Positions 24,590 through 38,299 of a stretch of DNA of 64,000 nt are shown here, in pieces. Position 1 is the stretch's first letter, and every line of letters begins with the position of its first letter. Location of the stretch: positions 3,352,501 to 3,416,500 of the forward strand of contig NC_088295.1 in NCBI RefSeq assembly GCF_032854445.1. Direction: 5' to 3'. The DNA comes from Liolophura sinensis (Eukaryota > Mollusca > Polyplacophora > Chitonida > Chitonidae). The notes beneath the pieces are model-generated. The model did no database searches. It saw nothing but the letters and a program-made list of their open reading frames with translations, and was not told where the DNA came from. Both the position numbers and the translations under genes were made by a program.

Positions 24590-27500
24590 GGGTATTGTCT
24601 GTGGGTTCATGCTATAGGATGACAATGTGGCCGGTGTCGTCTGGGTACAGAATCTGATACCTGATATCTCTGTACAACCTGTTAGCTAAGGAGAATGTAG
24701 GACTGTGCTACTGTTGAGTAGTGTCTGTGGGTTCATGCTATAGGATGACAATGTGGCCGGTGTTGTCTGGGTACAGAATCTGATACCTGATATCTCTGTA
24801 CAACCTGTTAGCTGAGGAGAATGTAGGACTGTGCTACTGTTGAGTAGTGTCTGTGGGTTCATGCTATAGGATGACAATGTGGCCGGTGTCGTCTGGGTAC
24901 AGAATCTGATACCTGATATCTCTGTACAACCTGTTAGCTGAGGAGAATGTAGGACTGTGCTACTGTTGAGTAGTGTCTGTGGGTTCATGCTATAGGATGA
25001 CAATGTGGCCGGTGTCGTCTGGGTACAGAATTTGATACCTGATATCTCTGTACAACATGTTAGCTGAGGAGAGTGTAGGACTGTGCTACTGTTGAGTAGT
25101 GTCTGTGGGTTCATGCTATAGGATGACAATGTGGCCGGTGTCGTCTGGGTACAGAATCTGACACCTGATATCTCTGTACAACCTGTTAGCTAAGGAGAAT
25201 GTAGGACTGTGCTACTGTTGAGTAGTGTCTGTGGGTTCATGATTTAGGATAACAATGTGGCCGGTGTTGTCTGGGTACAGAATCTGATACCTGATATCTC
25301 TGTACAACCTGTTAGCTGAGGAGAATGTAGGACTGTGCTACTGTTGAGTAGTGTCTGTGGGTTCATGATTTAGGATAACAATGTGGCCGGTGTTGTCTGG
25401 GTACAGAATCTGATACCTGATATCTCTGTACAACATGTTAGCTGAGGAGAATGTAGGACTGTGCTACTGTTGAGTAGTGTCTGTGGGTTCATGCTATAGG
25501 ATGACAATGTGGCCGGTGTTGTCTGGGTACAGAATCTGATACCTGATATCTCTGTACAACCTGTTAGCTGAGGAGAATGTAGGACTGTGCTACTGTTGAG
25601 TAGTGTCTGTGGGTTCATGCTATAGGATGACAATGTGGCCGGTGTTGTCTGGGTACAGAATTTGATACCTGATATCTCTGTACAACCTGTTAGCTGAGAA
25701 GAATGTAGGACTGTGCTACTGTTGAGTAGTGTCTGTGGGTTCATGCTATAGGATGACAATGTGGCCGGTGTTGTCTGGGTACAGAATTTGATACCTGATA
25801 TCTCTGTACAACCTGTTAGCTGAGAAGAATGTAGGACTGTGCTACTGTTGAGTAGTGTCTGTGGGTTCATGCTATAGGATGACAATGTGGCCGGTGTCGT
25901 CTGGGTACAGAATTTGACACCTGATATCTCTGTACAACCTGTTAGCTGAGGAGAATGTAGGACTGTGCTACTGTTGAGTAGTGTCTGTGGGTTCATGCTA
26001 TAGGATGACAATGTGGCCGGTGTTGTCTGGATACAGAATCTGACACCTGATATCTCTGTACAACCTGTTAGCTGAGGAGAATGTAGGACTGTGCTACTGT
26101 TGAGTAGTGTCTGTGGGTTCATGCTATAGGATGACAATGTGGCCGGTGTTGTCTGGGTACAGAATCTGACACCTGATATCTCTGTACAACCTGTTAGCTG
26201 AGGAGAATGTAGGACTGTGCTACCGTTGAGTAGTGTCTGTGGGTTCATGCTATAGGATGACAATGTGGCCGGTGTTGCCTGGGTACAGAATCTGACACCT
26301 GATATCTCTGTACAACCTGTTAGCTAAGGAGAATGTAGGACTGTGCTACTGTTGAGTAGTGTCTGTGGGTTCATGCTATAGGATGACAATGTGGCCGGTG
26401 TCATCTGGGTACAGAATCTGACACCTGATATCTCTGTACAACCTGTTAGCTAAGGAGAATGTAGGACTGTGCTACTGTTGAGTAGTGTCTGTGGGTTCAT
26501 GCTATAGGATGACAATGTGGCCGGTGTTGTCTGGGTACAGAATCTGATACCTGATATCTCTGTACAACATGTTAGCTAAGGAGAATGTAGGACTGTGCTA
26601 CTGTTGAGTAGTGTCTGTGGGTTCATGCTATAGGATGACAATGTGGCCGGTGTTGTCTGGGTACAGAATCTGATACCTGATATCTCTGTACAACCTGTTA
26701 GCTGAGGAGAATGTAGGACTGTGCTACTGTTGAGTAGTGTCTGTGGGTTCATGCTATAGGATGACAATGTGGCCGGTGTCGTCTGGGTACAGAATCTGAT
26801 ACCTGATATCTCTGTACAACCTGTTAGCTAAGGAGAATGTAGGACTGTGCTACTGTTGAGTAGTGTCTGTGGGTTCATGCTATAGGATGACAATGTGGCC
26901 GGTGTCGTCTGGGTACAGAATCTGACACCTGATATCTCTGTACAACCTGTTAGCTAAGGAGAATGTAGGACTGTGCTACTGTTGAGTAGTGTCTGTGGGT
27001 TCATGCTATAGGATGACAATGTGGCCGGTGTTGTCTGGGTACAGAATCTGATACCTGATATCTCTGTACAACATGTTAGCTAAGGAGAATGTAGGACTGT
27101 GCTACTGTTGAGTAGTGTCTGTGGGTTCATGCTATAGGATGACAATGTGGCCGGTGTTGTCTGGGTACAGAATCTGATACCTGATATCTCTGTACAACCT
27201 GTTAGCTGAGGAGAATGTAGGACTGTGCTACTGTTGAGTAGTGTCTGTGGGTTCATGCTATAGGATGACAATGTGGCCGGTGTCGTCTGGGTACAGAATC
27301 TGATACCTGATATCTCTGTACAACCTGTTAGCTGAGGAGAATGTAGGACTGTGCTACTGTTGAGTAGTGTCTGTGGGTTCATGCTATAGGATGACAATGT
27401 GGCCGGTGTCGTCTGGGTACAGAATCTGATACCTGATATCTCTGTACAACCTGTTAGCTGAGGAGAATGTAGGACTGTGCTACTGTTGAGTAGTGTCTGT

Positions 27501-30500
27501 GGGTTCATGCTATAGGATGACAATGTGGCCGGTGTCGTCTGGGTACAGAATCTGATACCTGATATCTCTGTACAACCTGTTAGCTGAGGAGAATGTAGGA
27601 CTGTGCTACTGTTGAGTAGTGTCTGTGGTTTCATGCTATAGGATGACAATGTGGCCGGTGTTGTCTGGGTACAGAATCTGACACCTGATATCTCTGTACA
27701 ACCTGTTAGCTGAGGAGAATGTAGGACTGTACTACTGTTGAGTAGTGTCTGTGGGTTCATGCTATAGGATGACAATGTGGCCGGTGTCGTCTGGGTACAG
27801 AATCTGATACCTGATATCTCTGTACAACCTGTTAGCTAAGGAGAATGTAGGACTGTGCTACTGTTGAGTAGTGTCTGTGGGTTCATGCTATAGGATGACA
27901 ATGTGGCCGGTGTCGTCTGGGTACAGAATCTGATACCTGATATCTCTGTACAACCTGTTAGCTAAGGAGAATGTAGGACTGTGCTACTGTTGAGTACTGT
28001 CTGTGGGTTCATGATTTAGGATGACAATGTGGCCGGTGTTGTCTGGGTACAGAATCTGATACCTGATATCTCTGTACAACCTGTTAGCTGAGGAGAATGT
28101 AGGACTGTGCTACTGTTGAGTAGTGTCTGTGGGTTCATGCTATAGGATGACAATGTGGCCGGTGTTGTCTGGGTACAGAATTTGACACCTGATATCTCTG
28201 TACAACCTGTTAGCTGAGGAGAATGTAGGACTGTGCTACTGTTGAGTAGTGTCTGTGGGTTCATGCTATAGGATGACAATGTGGCCGGTGTCGTCTGGGT
28301 ACAGAATCTGATACCTGATATCTCTGTACAACATGTTAGCTGAGGAGAATGTAGGACTGTGCTACTCTTGAGTAGTGTCTGTGGGTTCATGCTATAGGAT
28401 GACAATGTGGCCGGTGTTGTTTGGGTACAGAATCTGATACCTGATATCTCTGTACAACCTGTTAGCTAAGGAGAATGTAGGACTGTGCTACTGTTGAGTA
28501 GTGTCTGTGGGTTCATGCTATAGGATGACAATGTGGCCGGTGTTGTCTGGGTACAGAATCTGATACCTGATATCTCTGTACAACCTGTTAGCTGAGGAGA
28601 ATGTAGGACTGTGCTACTGTTGAGTAGTGTCTGTGGGTTCATGCTATAGGATGACAATGTGGCCGGTGTTGTCTGGGTACAGAATCTGATACCTGATATC
28701 TCTGTACAACCTGTTAGCTGAGGAGAATGTAGGACTGTGCTACTGTTGAGTAGTGTCTGTGGGTTCATGCTATAGGATGACAATGTGGCCGGTGTCGTCT
28801 GGGTACAGAATCTGATACCTGATATCTCTGTACAACCTGTTAGCTAAGGAGAATGTAGGACTGTACTACTGCTGAGTAGTGTCTGTGGGTTCATGCTATA
28901 GGATGACAATGTGGCCGGTGTTGTCTGGATACAGAATCTGATACCTGATATCTCTGTACAACCTGTTAGCTGAGGAGAATGTAGGACTGTGCTACTGTTG
29001 AGTAGTGTCTGTGGGTTCATGCTATAGGATGACAATGTGGCCGGTGTTGTCTGGGTACAGAATCTGATACCTGATATCTCTGTACAACCTGTTAGCTGAG
29101 GAGAATGTAGGACTGTGCTACTGTTGAGTAGTGTCTGTGGGTTCATGCTATAGGATGACAATGTGGCCGGTGTTGTCTGGGTACAGAATTTGATACCTGA
29201 TATCTCTGTACAACCTGTTAGCTGAGAAGAATGTAGGACTGTGCTACTGTTGAGTACTGTAGTGTCTGCGGGTTCATGCTATAGGATGACAATGTGGCCG
29301 GTGTTGTCTGGGTACAGAATTTGACACCTGATATCTCTGTACAACCTGTTAGCTAAGGAGAATGTAGGACTGTGCTACTGTTGAGTAGTGTCTGTGGGTT
29401 CATGCTATAGGATGACAATGTGGCCGGTGTCGTCTGGGTACAGAATCTGATACCTGATATCTCTGTACAACCTGTTAGCTAAGGAGAATGTAGGACTGTG
29501 CTACTGTTGAGTACTGTAGTGTCTGCGGGTTCATGCTATAGGATGACAATGTGGCCGGTGTTGTCTGGGTACAGAATCTGATACCTGATATCTCTGTACA
29601 ACCTGTTAGCTGAGGAGAATGTAGGACTGTGCTACTGTTGAGTAGTGTCTGTGGGTTCATGCTATAGGATGACAATGTGGCCGGTGTCGTCTGGGTACAG
29701 AATCTGATACCTGATATCTCTGTACAACCTGTTAGCTAAGGAGAATGTAGGACTGTGCTACTGTTGAGTAGTGTCTGTGGGTTCATGCTATAGGATGACA
29801 ATGTGGCCGGTGTCGTCTGGGTACAGAATCTGATACCTGATATCTCTGTACAACCTGTTAGCTAAGGAGAATGTAGGACTGTGCTACTGTTGAGTAGTGT
29901 CTGTGGGTTCATGCTATAGGATAACAATGTGGCCGGTGTCGTCTGGGTACAGAATCTGATACCTGATATCTCTGTACAACCTGTTAGCTGAGGAGAATGT
30001 AGGACTGTGCTACTGTTGAGTAGTGTCTGTGGGTTCATGCTATAGGATGACAATGTGGCCGGTGTTGTCTGGGTACAGAATCTGATACCTGATATCTCTG
30101 TACAACCTGTTAGCTGAGGAGAATGTAGGACTGTGCTACTGTTGAGTAGTGTCTGTGGGTTCATGCTATAGGATGACAATGTGGCCGGTGTCGTCTGGGT
30201 ACAGAATCTGATACCTGATATCTCTGTACAACCTGTTAGCTGAGGAGAATGTAGGACTGTGCTACTGTTGAGTAGTGTCTGTGGGTTCATGCTATAGGAT
30301 GACAATGTGGCCGGTGTCATCTGGGTACAGAATCTGACACCTGATATCTCTGTACAACATGTTAGCTGAGGAGAATGTAGGACTGTGCTACCGTTGAGTA
30401 GTGTCTGTGGGTTCATGCTATAGGATGACAATGTGGCCGGTGTTGTCTGGGTACAGAATCTGATACCTGATATCTCTGTACAACCTGTTAGCTGAGGAGA

Positions 30501-30905
30501 ATGTAGGACTGTGCTACTGTTGAGTAGTGTCTGTGGGTTCATGCTATAGGATGACAATGTGGCCGGTGTCGTCTGGGTACAGAATCTGATACCTGATATC
30601 TCTGTACAACCTGTTAGCTAAGGAGAATGTAGGACTGTACTACTGTTGAGTAGTGTCTGTGGGTTCATGATTTAGGATAACAATGTGGCCGGTGTTGTCT
30701 GGGTACAGAATCTGACACCTGATATCTCTGTACAACCTGTTAGCTGAGGAGAATGTAGGACTGTGCTACTCTTGAGTAGTGTCTGTGGGTTCATGCTATA
30801 GGATGACAATGTGGCCGGTGTTGTCTGGGTACAGAATCTGACACCTGATATCTCTGTACAACCTGTTAGCTGAGGAGAATGTAGGACTGTGCTACTGTTG
30901 AGTAG
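24590..30905. repeat. 126-bp minisatellite, about 50 copies, derived from a coding exon
   Basis: An almost unbroken 6.3-kb head-to-tail array of a 126-bp unit (anchor words gtgtctgtgggttcatgct, atctgatacctgatatctct and ggactgtgctactgttgag). It runs into the last coding exon of the zinc-finger gene. The same words in that exon encode the end of the protein (ILYPDNAGHIVILNHEPTD) and its stop codon. The unit is thus a shortened, mutated copy of the exon end. Most copies read ctatagg where the exon reads gatttagg, but copies near 25,240, 25,366, 28,010 and 30,668 keep the exon form. Copies near 29,255 and 29,513 share a small tactg insertion. Minus-strand open frames of up to 297 codons here are in a different frame from the exon and are not considered genes. 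Confidence 0.95.
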
Positions 30906-31439
30906 TGTCTGTGGGTTCATGATTTAGGATAACAATGTGTCCAGCATTGTCTGGGTACAGAATCTGATACTTGATTTCTTTATCTCCCTGGCCTGGCTGT
31001 ACAACCTGCTCCGCTAGCTGCAAGAGCGAGGATTCCAGTTGACCCTGGCTGGTCAATACGGTGTCAGCATTGGTGTCCGTGCTGTGCGTAATGATGATGT
31101 CCTGATGCTGACCTGCTACAGTCTCCTGGATGTGGTACTGAGTGTCCAGCTCCATACCTTCAGGGATCTCTATCTTTATCTGTACCAGTCCTTCCTCAGT
31201 CTCCTCCCCCTCCTCCTGCTGCTCCACCACACCTGAGGTAGCAGCCATTGTCTCCTCTACTGTCACTCCCATACTCTGTTCCCCTGGGCCCACTCGCTCT
31301 AACTGCTGCCGCATCTCTAGACCAGCATGGTTGAGCACATGAGCCCGGTACTCTGACTGAGTCGAACACACTCGGTCACATATCTTACACACCAGTGCCT
31401 CTTTTGCAGTGCAGACCTGTTTATGCCTGTCCAGGGAGA
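30892..31439 (-). CDS. Zinc-finger gene, terminal exon
   Basis: The acceptor is ttttgtcag. The exon completes finger 4 (histidine and last cysteine), encodes finger 5 (CKIC...H-x3-H) and a tail rich in Glu, Gln and Thr. The stop TAG is at 30,894-30,892. Its last 130 bp are the apparent source of the neighbouring 126-bp array. Confidence 0.88.
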
Positions 31440-34400
31440 CTGACAAAATAAAACACGCCATTTACTACATTCCTGGTGGTTATTTCAATGTACATGTACA
31501 CCTCTTTTAAGTAAGTCTATCTACATTTGTCAAATTACATTATTTCTGAAAATTTATTTACTTATGTCTGGCCTTTATCATTATAAATGTTTTTATATTT
31601 TTACACAAACACATATTCACAAACCCAGCTGAAAATATAAGTGAATGTCATCAGAAAACCAGAGAAATATAGCTTAGCATTTGCCTGGCTAGTGATGTCA
31701 GCTAGATCACATGTTGTAGTGTTGTGGTGATCACAGACAGCTTGGTCAGGACAAATGTTTAACGTCCATCATTTAAATATTTCTCTGATTGGTGTTTGAA
31801 TGTTGTACATAAGAATTTGTTTTATGCTGGTCATGTTTATAGATTAAGGAAACCGAAGTGTCCAGCTGACTGCTGAAAGGCCACAGTCAGAACAAGTCAA
31901 TGTTTTGCCTGTCTGAATCAGCACAAGGTCTCCACCATGCAAACAAGCAGGATTAAAGTAAAAAGAATACAGCACAGAAACCCACCTTGACATGTAAAAA
32001 TCTTGTGACAGGAGGGGCAAGCGCAGGACTTCTTATGAGCAGTTTGTTTGTGGCTCCTCAGTCGTACTTTTGACTTGAAGTCCTTCCCACAAACATCACA
32101 CAAATATCTGACAACAGATAAGAACAATACAGGTACAACATTCACCATCAGCCTCTCTGGTGGAAAGGTTTGGGAACGGGGAGGGGGGGGGGGGGGGGGG
32201 GGGCAGAGGAGTTTCACTATGTAATTACAGAGCACAGGTTTTCAAATGGAAATAAACAGCTGGAGTTTTTCATCAGCCAAATATGACATAACACAACAGC
32301 TGAGCCAGGATTTCATTTCATTTGTGAGGGGTAAAGAGTCAAGCTTAATATTTCACTTCACACGATGCCAGTCAGTCAGGATTATGGGTGGAGGAAACTC
32401 TGCAGAACCTGGAGAAAACGAGTACCGCATATTGTGTTCAATGAGACACAACTAACTGATCAAGTTTGATGAAAAGTTATGTCAGATATTCAAGTTACAG
32501 TCATTAGTGGTAGGCATATTAGGTATGCGAGTGACGATGGGTGTACCATTGGGGAAGCCCTACAACTAACTGATCAAGTTTGATGAACAGTTATGTCAGA
32601 TATTAAAGTTATAGTCATCAGTGGCAGACATATTAGGTGTGCGAGTGACAATGGGTGTACCATTGGGGAAGCACTACAACTAACTGATCAAGTTTGATGA
32701 ACAGTTATGTCAGATATTAAAGTTACAGTCATCAGTGGTAGACATATTAGGTACGCGAGTGATGATGGATGTACCATTGGGGAAGCCCTACAACTAACTG
32801 ATCAAGTTTGATGAACAGTTATGTCAGATATTCAAGTTACAGTCATCAGTGGTAGACATATTAGGTGTGCGAGTGACGATGGGTGTACAATTGGGGAAGC
32901 ACTACAACTAACTGATCAAGTTTTATGAACAGTTATGTCAGATATTAAAGTTACAGTCATCAGTGGTAGAAATATTAGGTATGCGAGTGACGATGGGTGT
33001 ACCATTGGGGAAGCCCTACAACTAACTGATCAAGTTTGATGAACAGTTATGTCAGATATTAAAGTTACAGTCATCAGTGGTAGAAATATTAGGTATGCGA
33101 GTGACGATGGGTGTACCATTGGGGAAGCCCTACAACTAACTGATCAAGTTTGATGAACAGTTATGTCAGATATTAAAGTTACAGTCATCAGTGGTAGACA
33201 TATTAGGTACGCGAGTGATGATGGATGTACCATTGGGGAAGCACTACAACTAACTGATCAAGTTTGATGAACAGTTATGTCAGATATTCAAGTTACAGTC
33301 ATCAGTGGTAGACATATTAGGTACGCGAGTGATGATGGATGTACCATTGGGGAAGCACTACAACTAAATGATCAAGTTTGATGAACAGTTATGTCAGATA
33401 TTCAAGTTACAGTCATCAGTGGTAGAAATATTAGGTATGCGAGTGACAATGGGTGTACCACTGGGGAAGCCCTACAACTAAATGATCAAGTTTGATGAAC
33501 AGTTATGTCAGATATTAAAGTTATAGTCATCAGTGGTAGAAATATTAGGTATGCGAGTGACGATGGGTGTACCATTGGGGAAGCACTACAACTAACTGAT
33601 CAAGTTTGATGAACAGTTATGTCAGATATTCAAGTTACAGTCATCAGTGGTAGGCATATTAGGTATGCGAGTGACGATGGGTGTACCATTGGGGAAGCCC
33701 TACAACTAACTGATCAAGTTTGATGAACAGTTATGTCAGATATTAAAGTTACAGTCATCAGTGGTAGGCATATTAGGTACGCGAGTGACGATGGGCGTAC
33801 CATTGGGAAAGCACTACAACTAACTGATCAAGTTTGATGAACAGTTATGTCAGATATTCAAGTTACAGTCATCAGTGGTAGGCATATTAGGTATGCGAGT
33901 GACGATGGGCGTACCATTGGGGAAGCACTACAACTAACTGATCAAGTTTGAGGAAGAGTTATGTCAGATATTAAAGTTAGTCATCAGTGGTAGACATATT
34001 AATTATGCGAGTGACGATGGGTGTACCATTGGGGAAGCCCTACAACTAACTGATCAAGTTTGAGGAAGAGTTATGTCAGATATTCAAGTTACAGTCATCA
34101 GTGGTAGACATATTAATTATGCGAGTGACGATGGGTGTACCACTGGGGACGCACTACAACTAACTGATCAAGTTTGATGAACAGTTATGTCAGATATTAA
34201 AGTTATAGTCATCAGTGGTAGACATATTAGGTACGCGAGTGATGATGGATGTACCACTGGGGAAGCACTACAACTAACTGATCAAGTTTGATGAACAGTT
34301 ATGTCAGATATTAAAGTTACAGTCATCAGTGGCAGACATATTAGGTGTGCGAGTGACGATGGATGTACCATTGGGGAAGCACTACAACTAACTGATCAAG

Positions 34401-37400
34401 TTTTATGAAGAGTTATGTCAGATATTCAAGTTACAGTCATCAGTGGTAGACATATTAATTATGTGAGTGACGATGGGTGTACCATTGGGGAAGCACTACA
34501 ACTAACTGATCAAGTTTGATGAAGAGCTATGTCAGATATTCAAGTTACAGTCATCAGTGGTAGACATATTAGGTATGTGAGTGACGATGGGTGTACCATT
34601 GGGGAAGCACTACTCACAACAGGTGAATATCATGTCATATGCGCACAATATTTGTTCAAACAGTCAATGGGTCAACAGCCCAAAATATACATGCTTCACA
34701 TCAGTCAGGGTTTTTCATCTGGTGCCCACATGGTATTCCCATTCACACAATATAGTTTGAGGCTATAACTCACCGTCTGCCAGTGAGTTCCCCACGGTGA
34801 CGCTGCTCATGCTGCCGGATACTCTTGGTGGTGCGCACTTTAGCACCACAGACTTTACACGTGAACGGCTTTTCCCCGGTGTGAGAACTAAGGTGAACTG
34901 AAACAAAACCAGAGTAACACTTCTGATCTATTCAGACACAAGAGACATGTCCTGGATAACCTAAAAATACATGTTAGGGAGTCCATGTGAAACACACGAT
35001 AGGGAGTCCATGTGAAATACATAAGTCATGAACCATTATCACCAATTACACCTCACAACACATGTTAGATAGTCCATGTGAAATACATGCTAGGGAGTCC
35101 ATGTGAAATACATAAGTCATGAACCATTATCACCAATTACACCTCACAACACATGTTAGATAGTCCATGTGAAATACATGCTAGGGAGTCCATGTAAAAT
35201 ACATGCTAGCGAGTCCATTCAGACACAAGAGACATGTCCCAGGTAACCTAAAAATACATGTTAGGGAGTCCATGTGAAACACACGATAGGGAGTCCATGT
35301 GAAATACATAAGTCATGAACCATTATCACCAATTACACCTCACAACACATGTTAGATAGTCCATGTGAAACACATGATAGGGAGTCCATGTGAAACACAT
35401 GTTAGATAGTCCATGTGAAACACATGATAGGGAGTCCATGTGAAATACATGCTAGCGAGTCCATTCAGACACAAGAGACATGTCCCGGGTAACCTAAAAA
35501 TACATGTTAGGGAGTCCATGTGAAACACATGATAGGGAGTCCATGTGAAATACATAAGTCATGAACCATTATCACCAATTACACCTCACAACACATGTTA
35601 GATAGTCCATGTGAAATACATGCTAGGGAGTCCATGTAAAATACATGCTAGCGAGTCCATTCAGACACAAGAGACATGTCCTGGATAACCTAAAAATACA
35701 TGTTAGGGAGTCCATGTGAAACACACGATAGGGAGTCCATGTGAAATACATAAGTCATGAACCATTATCACCAATTACACCTCACAACACATGTTAGATA
35801 GTCCATGTGAAACACATGATAGGGAGTCCATGTGAAATACATAAGTCATGAACCATTATCACCAATTACACCTCACAACACATGTTAGATAGTCCATGTG
35901 AAATACATGCTAGGGAGTCCATGTAAAATACATGCTAGCGAGTCCATTCAGACACAAGAGACATGTCCCAGGTAACCTAAAAATACATGTTAGGGAGTCC
36001 ATGTGAAACACATGATAGGGAGTCCATGTGAAACACATGATAGGGAGTCCATGTGAAATACATGCTACAGAGTCCATTCAGACACAAGAGACATGTCCCA
36101 GGTAACCTAAAAATACATGTTAGGGAGTCCATGTGAAAACACATGATAGGGAGTCCATGTGAAACACATGATAGGGAGTCCATGTGAAATACATGCTACA
36201 GAGTCCATTCAGACACAAGAGACATGTCCCGGGTAACCTAAAAATACATGTTAGGGAGTCCATGTGAAACACATGATATGGAGTCCATGTGAAACACATG
36301 ACAGGGAGTCCATGTGAAACACACGATAGGGAGTCCATGTGAAATACATAAGTCATGAACCATTATCACCAATTACACCTCACAACACATATTAGATAGT
36401 CCATGTGAAATACATGCTAGGGATTCCATGTGAAACACATAAGTCATAAACAATTAGCACCAGTTACACCTCACAACACATGTTAGGGAGTCCATTTCTT
36501 CACACAATCAGGCTAGCGATGTCCAAACATCATCTACCCTGATTTACTCAGCCATATTTTCTCTTCAAAGCCTACACTTTCATTCATAAATATGCTTGCT
36601 GCACACCCCAATCAGGTTCTACTTTACAATGGTCGAAAGGCTTAGTTACTGATGCTGACAAGAGGTTAACACAATACAGAGTGGAAAGTGCCTGTAGTAA
36701 CAAGTCCATGTATATATGGGATAAATTTATTTCACAGTAGACGTAAAAAAAGTGCTATCCCAAACAATAACTACCAACAGATCGACTTGTTAAAGATTAT
36801 TGAGGGGGACGGTTATTTTGAGGCAAAATAGGCATCATAAAAATTAGTGGCGAAACAACAACATAAGCTACATAGGCTGTTTGACCTCTTTCGCTATCAC
36901 CTCTATTGTCAGATAGTTCAGTGACTTTCCGTTGCCTAGGCTGTTTGTTTCGATAAAAGCGTATCACTATCCATAGCACTGCTTATTGCCGTTGTATAAT
37001 GTTGTGTCAAGGAATGAATGGGATCCAAACATACATGTACATACACTTGCTTCAAAACAAAGAAATACACACTATATAAGGGGGACGATCGATATTTGGC
37101 TGATAATGCCCTGGCAGAGATACTCGGGCCGCAAAGCATTGCAAGTGAGGTACATAAGTCAGGAAACATTATCACAAGTTACACCTCACAACACGTTAGG
37201 GAGTCCATTTGAAACACACAAGTCATCAACCATCTTGAATAGTTTGAGATATACAGATAATATGACAACAGTTCAAAATACACTTCTAACTTTTTAAACA
37301 CTTAATATTGCCTCTGATAAACTGTGATGGATGAGTAGAGTAGTGGTAGTCAACCTCCTGTTGTGTACTGAAGACCATACTCACCCTGAAGTTTGATTGA

Positions 37401-37829
37401 CCCTCTAAACACCATGTCGCAGTGAGGACACTTGAACTTTCTGCAAACTTTTCCCTTTGTTTTGCCATCTGTTGTGGAATTCAGTGGCACCGAATCTGTC
37501 CCTGGGGTGTTTGTTTCACTCAGGGATGTGCACTGCTCACTGTTATTAGCACTGTCAGCAGCTTCAGCTACCTTCTCCCCAGCCAGTGCAAGCTCTACAG
37601 CAGCACTCAATGGCTCCAGTGAGGAAGACTTCAAGGGGAGTAACTCTCCCACCATATCTGACTGTTGGGCAGCTGCCACACCTGTTTGAATCTCCACTTC
37701 ATTACCAGCAATCTCACTCATGCTCTCTTGAATACCGTCATGGCTTGTGTCCATGGTGGTCTTGTGTGGTGACTGGATGCTGTATCTGTGATCTGACTGC
37801 ACATCTTCAATACTACCACTGGCAGCCAG
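30892..37829 (-). CDS. Five-zinc-finger protein, 4 exons (start unresolved)
   Basis: Exons on the minus strand are 37829-37385, 34897-34774, 32107-31986 and 31439-30892. All junctions are GT-AG and the phases (1, 2, 1) agree, giving 412 residues and a TAG stop. From the first visible codon, residues 1-133 are polar and acidic. Five fingers follow: C134-H154, C162-H182, C193-H214, a C2HC finger C220-C240, and C248-H268. A long acidic, Gln/Glu-rich tail resembles an activation region. The protein is probably a nuclear DNA-binding factor. The first exon begins in phase 0 without a start codon at its edge; an internal Met lies 26 residues in. Either an upstream exon exists, or these exons continue the integrase-derived gene (a weak donor gtcagt inside its last exon would fit in phase). 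No exact orthologue is recognised. Confidence 0.82.
31986..32107 (-). CDS. Zinc-finger gene, exon encoding finger 3 and start of finger 4
   Basis: Acceptor ttgtcag, donor gtgggt. It encodes YLCDVCGKDFKSKVRLRSHK, a canonical C2H2 finger with an H-x4-H end, then CPSC starting finger 4, which is interrupted by the intron. Confidence 0.88.
32183..32203. repeat. Run of about 21 G
   Basis: A homopolymer of G on the plus strand (C in the zinc-finger transcript) about 76 nt upstream of an exon acceptor. A run this long is prone to slippage and to assembly error. Confidence 0.9.
32447..34625. repeat. 114-bp minisatellite, about 19 copies
   Basis: The anchor ctacaactaactgatcaag recurs every 114 bp, with agttatgtcagatattaaag, cagtcatcagtggtagaca and gtgtaccattggggaagc between. 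It fills most of an intron of the zinc-finger gene. Copies vary at a few shared sites (gatgaacag/gaggaagag, aggtatgcg/aattatgcg), so variants have spread within the array. Confidence 0.95.
34774..34897 (-). CDS. Zinc-finger gene, exon with end of finger 1 and finger 2
   Basis: Acceptor gtttcag, donor gtgagt. It supplies the two histidines of finger 1, the classical linker HTGEKPF and a full finger 2 (CKVC, then H-x3-H). Confidence 0.9.
34945..36500. repeat. Composite minisatellite of 25-bp units
   Basis: The basic unit is about 25 bp (gggagtccatgtgaaacaca plus a tgata or tgtta spacer). Groups of these are separated by two longer recurring blocks: one contains cagacacaagagacatgtcc and taacctaaaaatacatgtt, the other aagtcatgaaccattatcac and caattacacctcacaacac. 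The array is therefore organised at two levels. It fills part of the intron between the first two zinc-finger exons. Confidence 0.92.
37385..37829 (-). CDS. Zinc-finger gene, first visible exon
   Basis: The acceptor reads attttgtag and the donor is an excellent gtgagt. It encodes a 133-residue acidic, Ser/Thr/Ala-rich region followed by the first half of finger 1 (FKCPHCDMVFRGSIKLQ). It starts in phase 0 at a Leu codon, so an upstream exon is required unless translation starts at the internal Met. Confidence 0.85.
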
Positions 37830-38299
37830 CTACAAAATACAGCATAACATTGTTTACAACACACAGTATAACATACAGCACATCATATACAACACAGAGT
37901 ATAACATATAGCTGTATGTTAACATACAACACACAGTATTACATATAGCTGTATGTTAACATACAACACACTATATGACTTGCAGTCATCACACAGCTGA
38001 GCTCTGAGATTGGCTGGCTATGTTTCTAGCTTAACTTCCACGTCAACCGCCCTGGATCTACTGTCACTAGCCTGGAACTATGTCCTACTGCCTGCTCTGT
38101 TCTCAAAGTCACAACGTTGCACACCACACAAAGAACTGTCCCGAAAGTAAAGTAATTCTGAATTCATATCACCACATTATGCTGGAATAATAAAGACCAT
38201 ATCAGTGCAAGTACAAGTGTAACCTATGCACCCACTCTGACAAATTCCAACCTTTGCCAATCGCTATCTTCCAATCACTTGACTCCATTGCTACGGTGG

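Noticed and set aside
24686-30920. Minus-strand open frames of 63-297 codons repeating MSSYSMNPQTLLNSS
   Set aside because: They arise from the 126-bp period in a frame different from the real exon. They are broken repeatedly, and the array derives from the zinc-finger exon, so they are not separate proteins.
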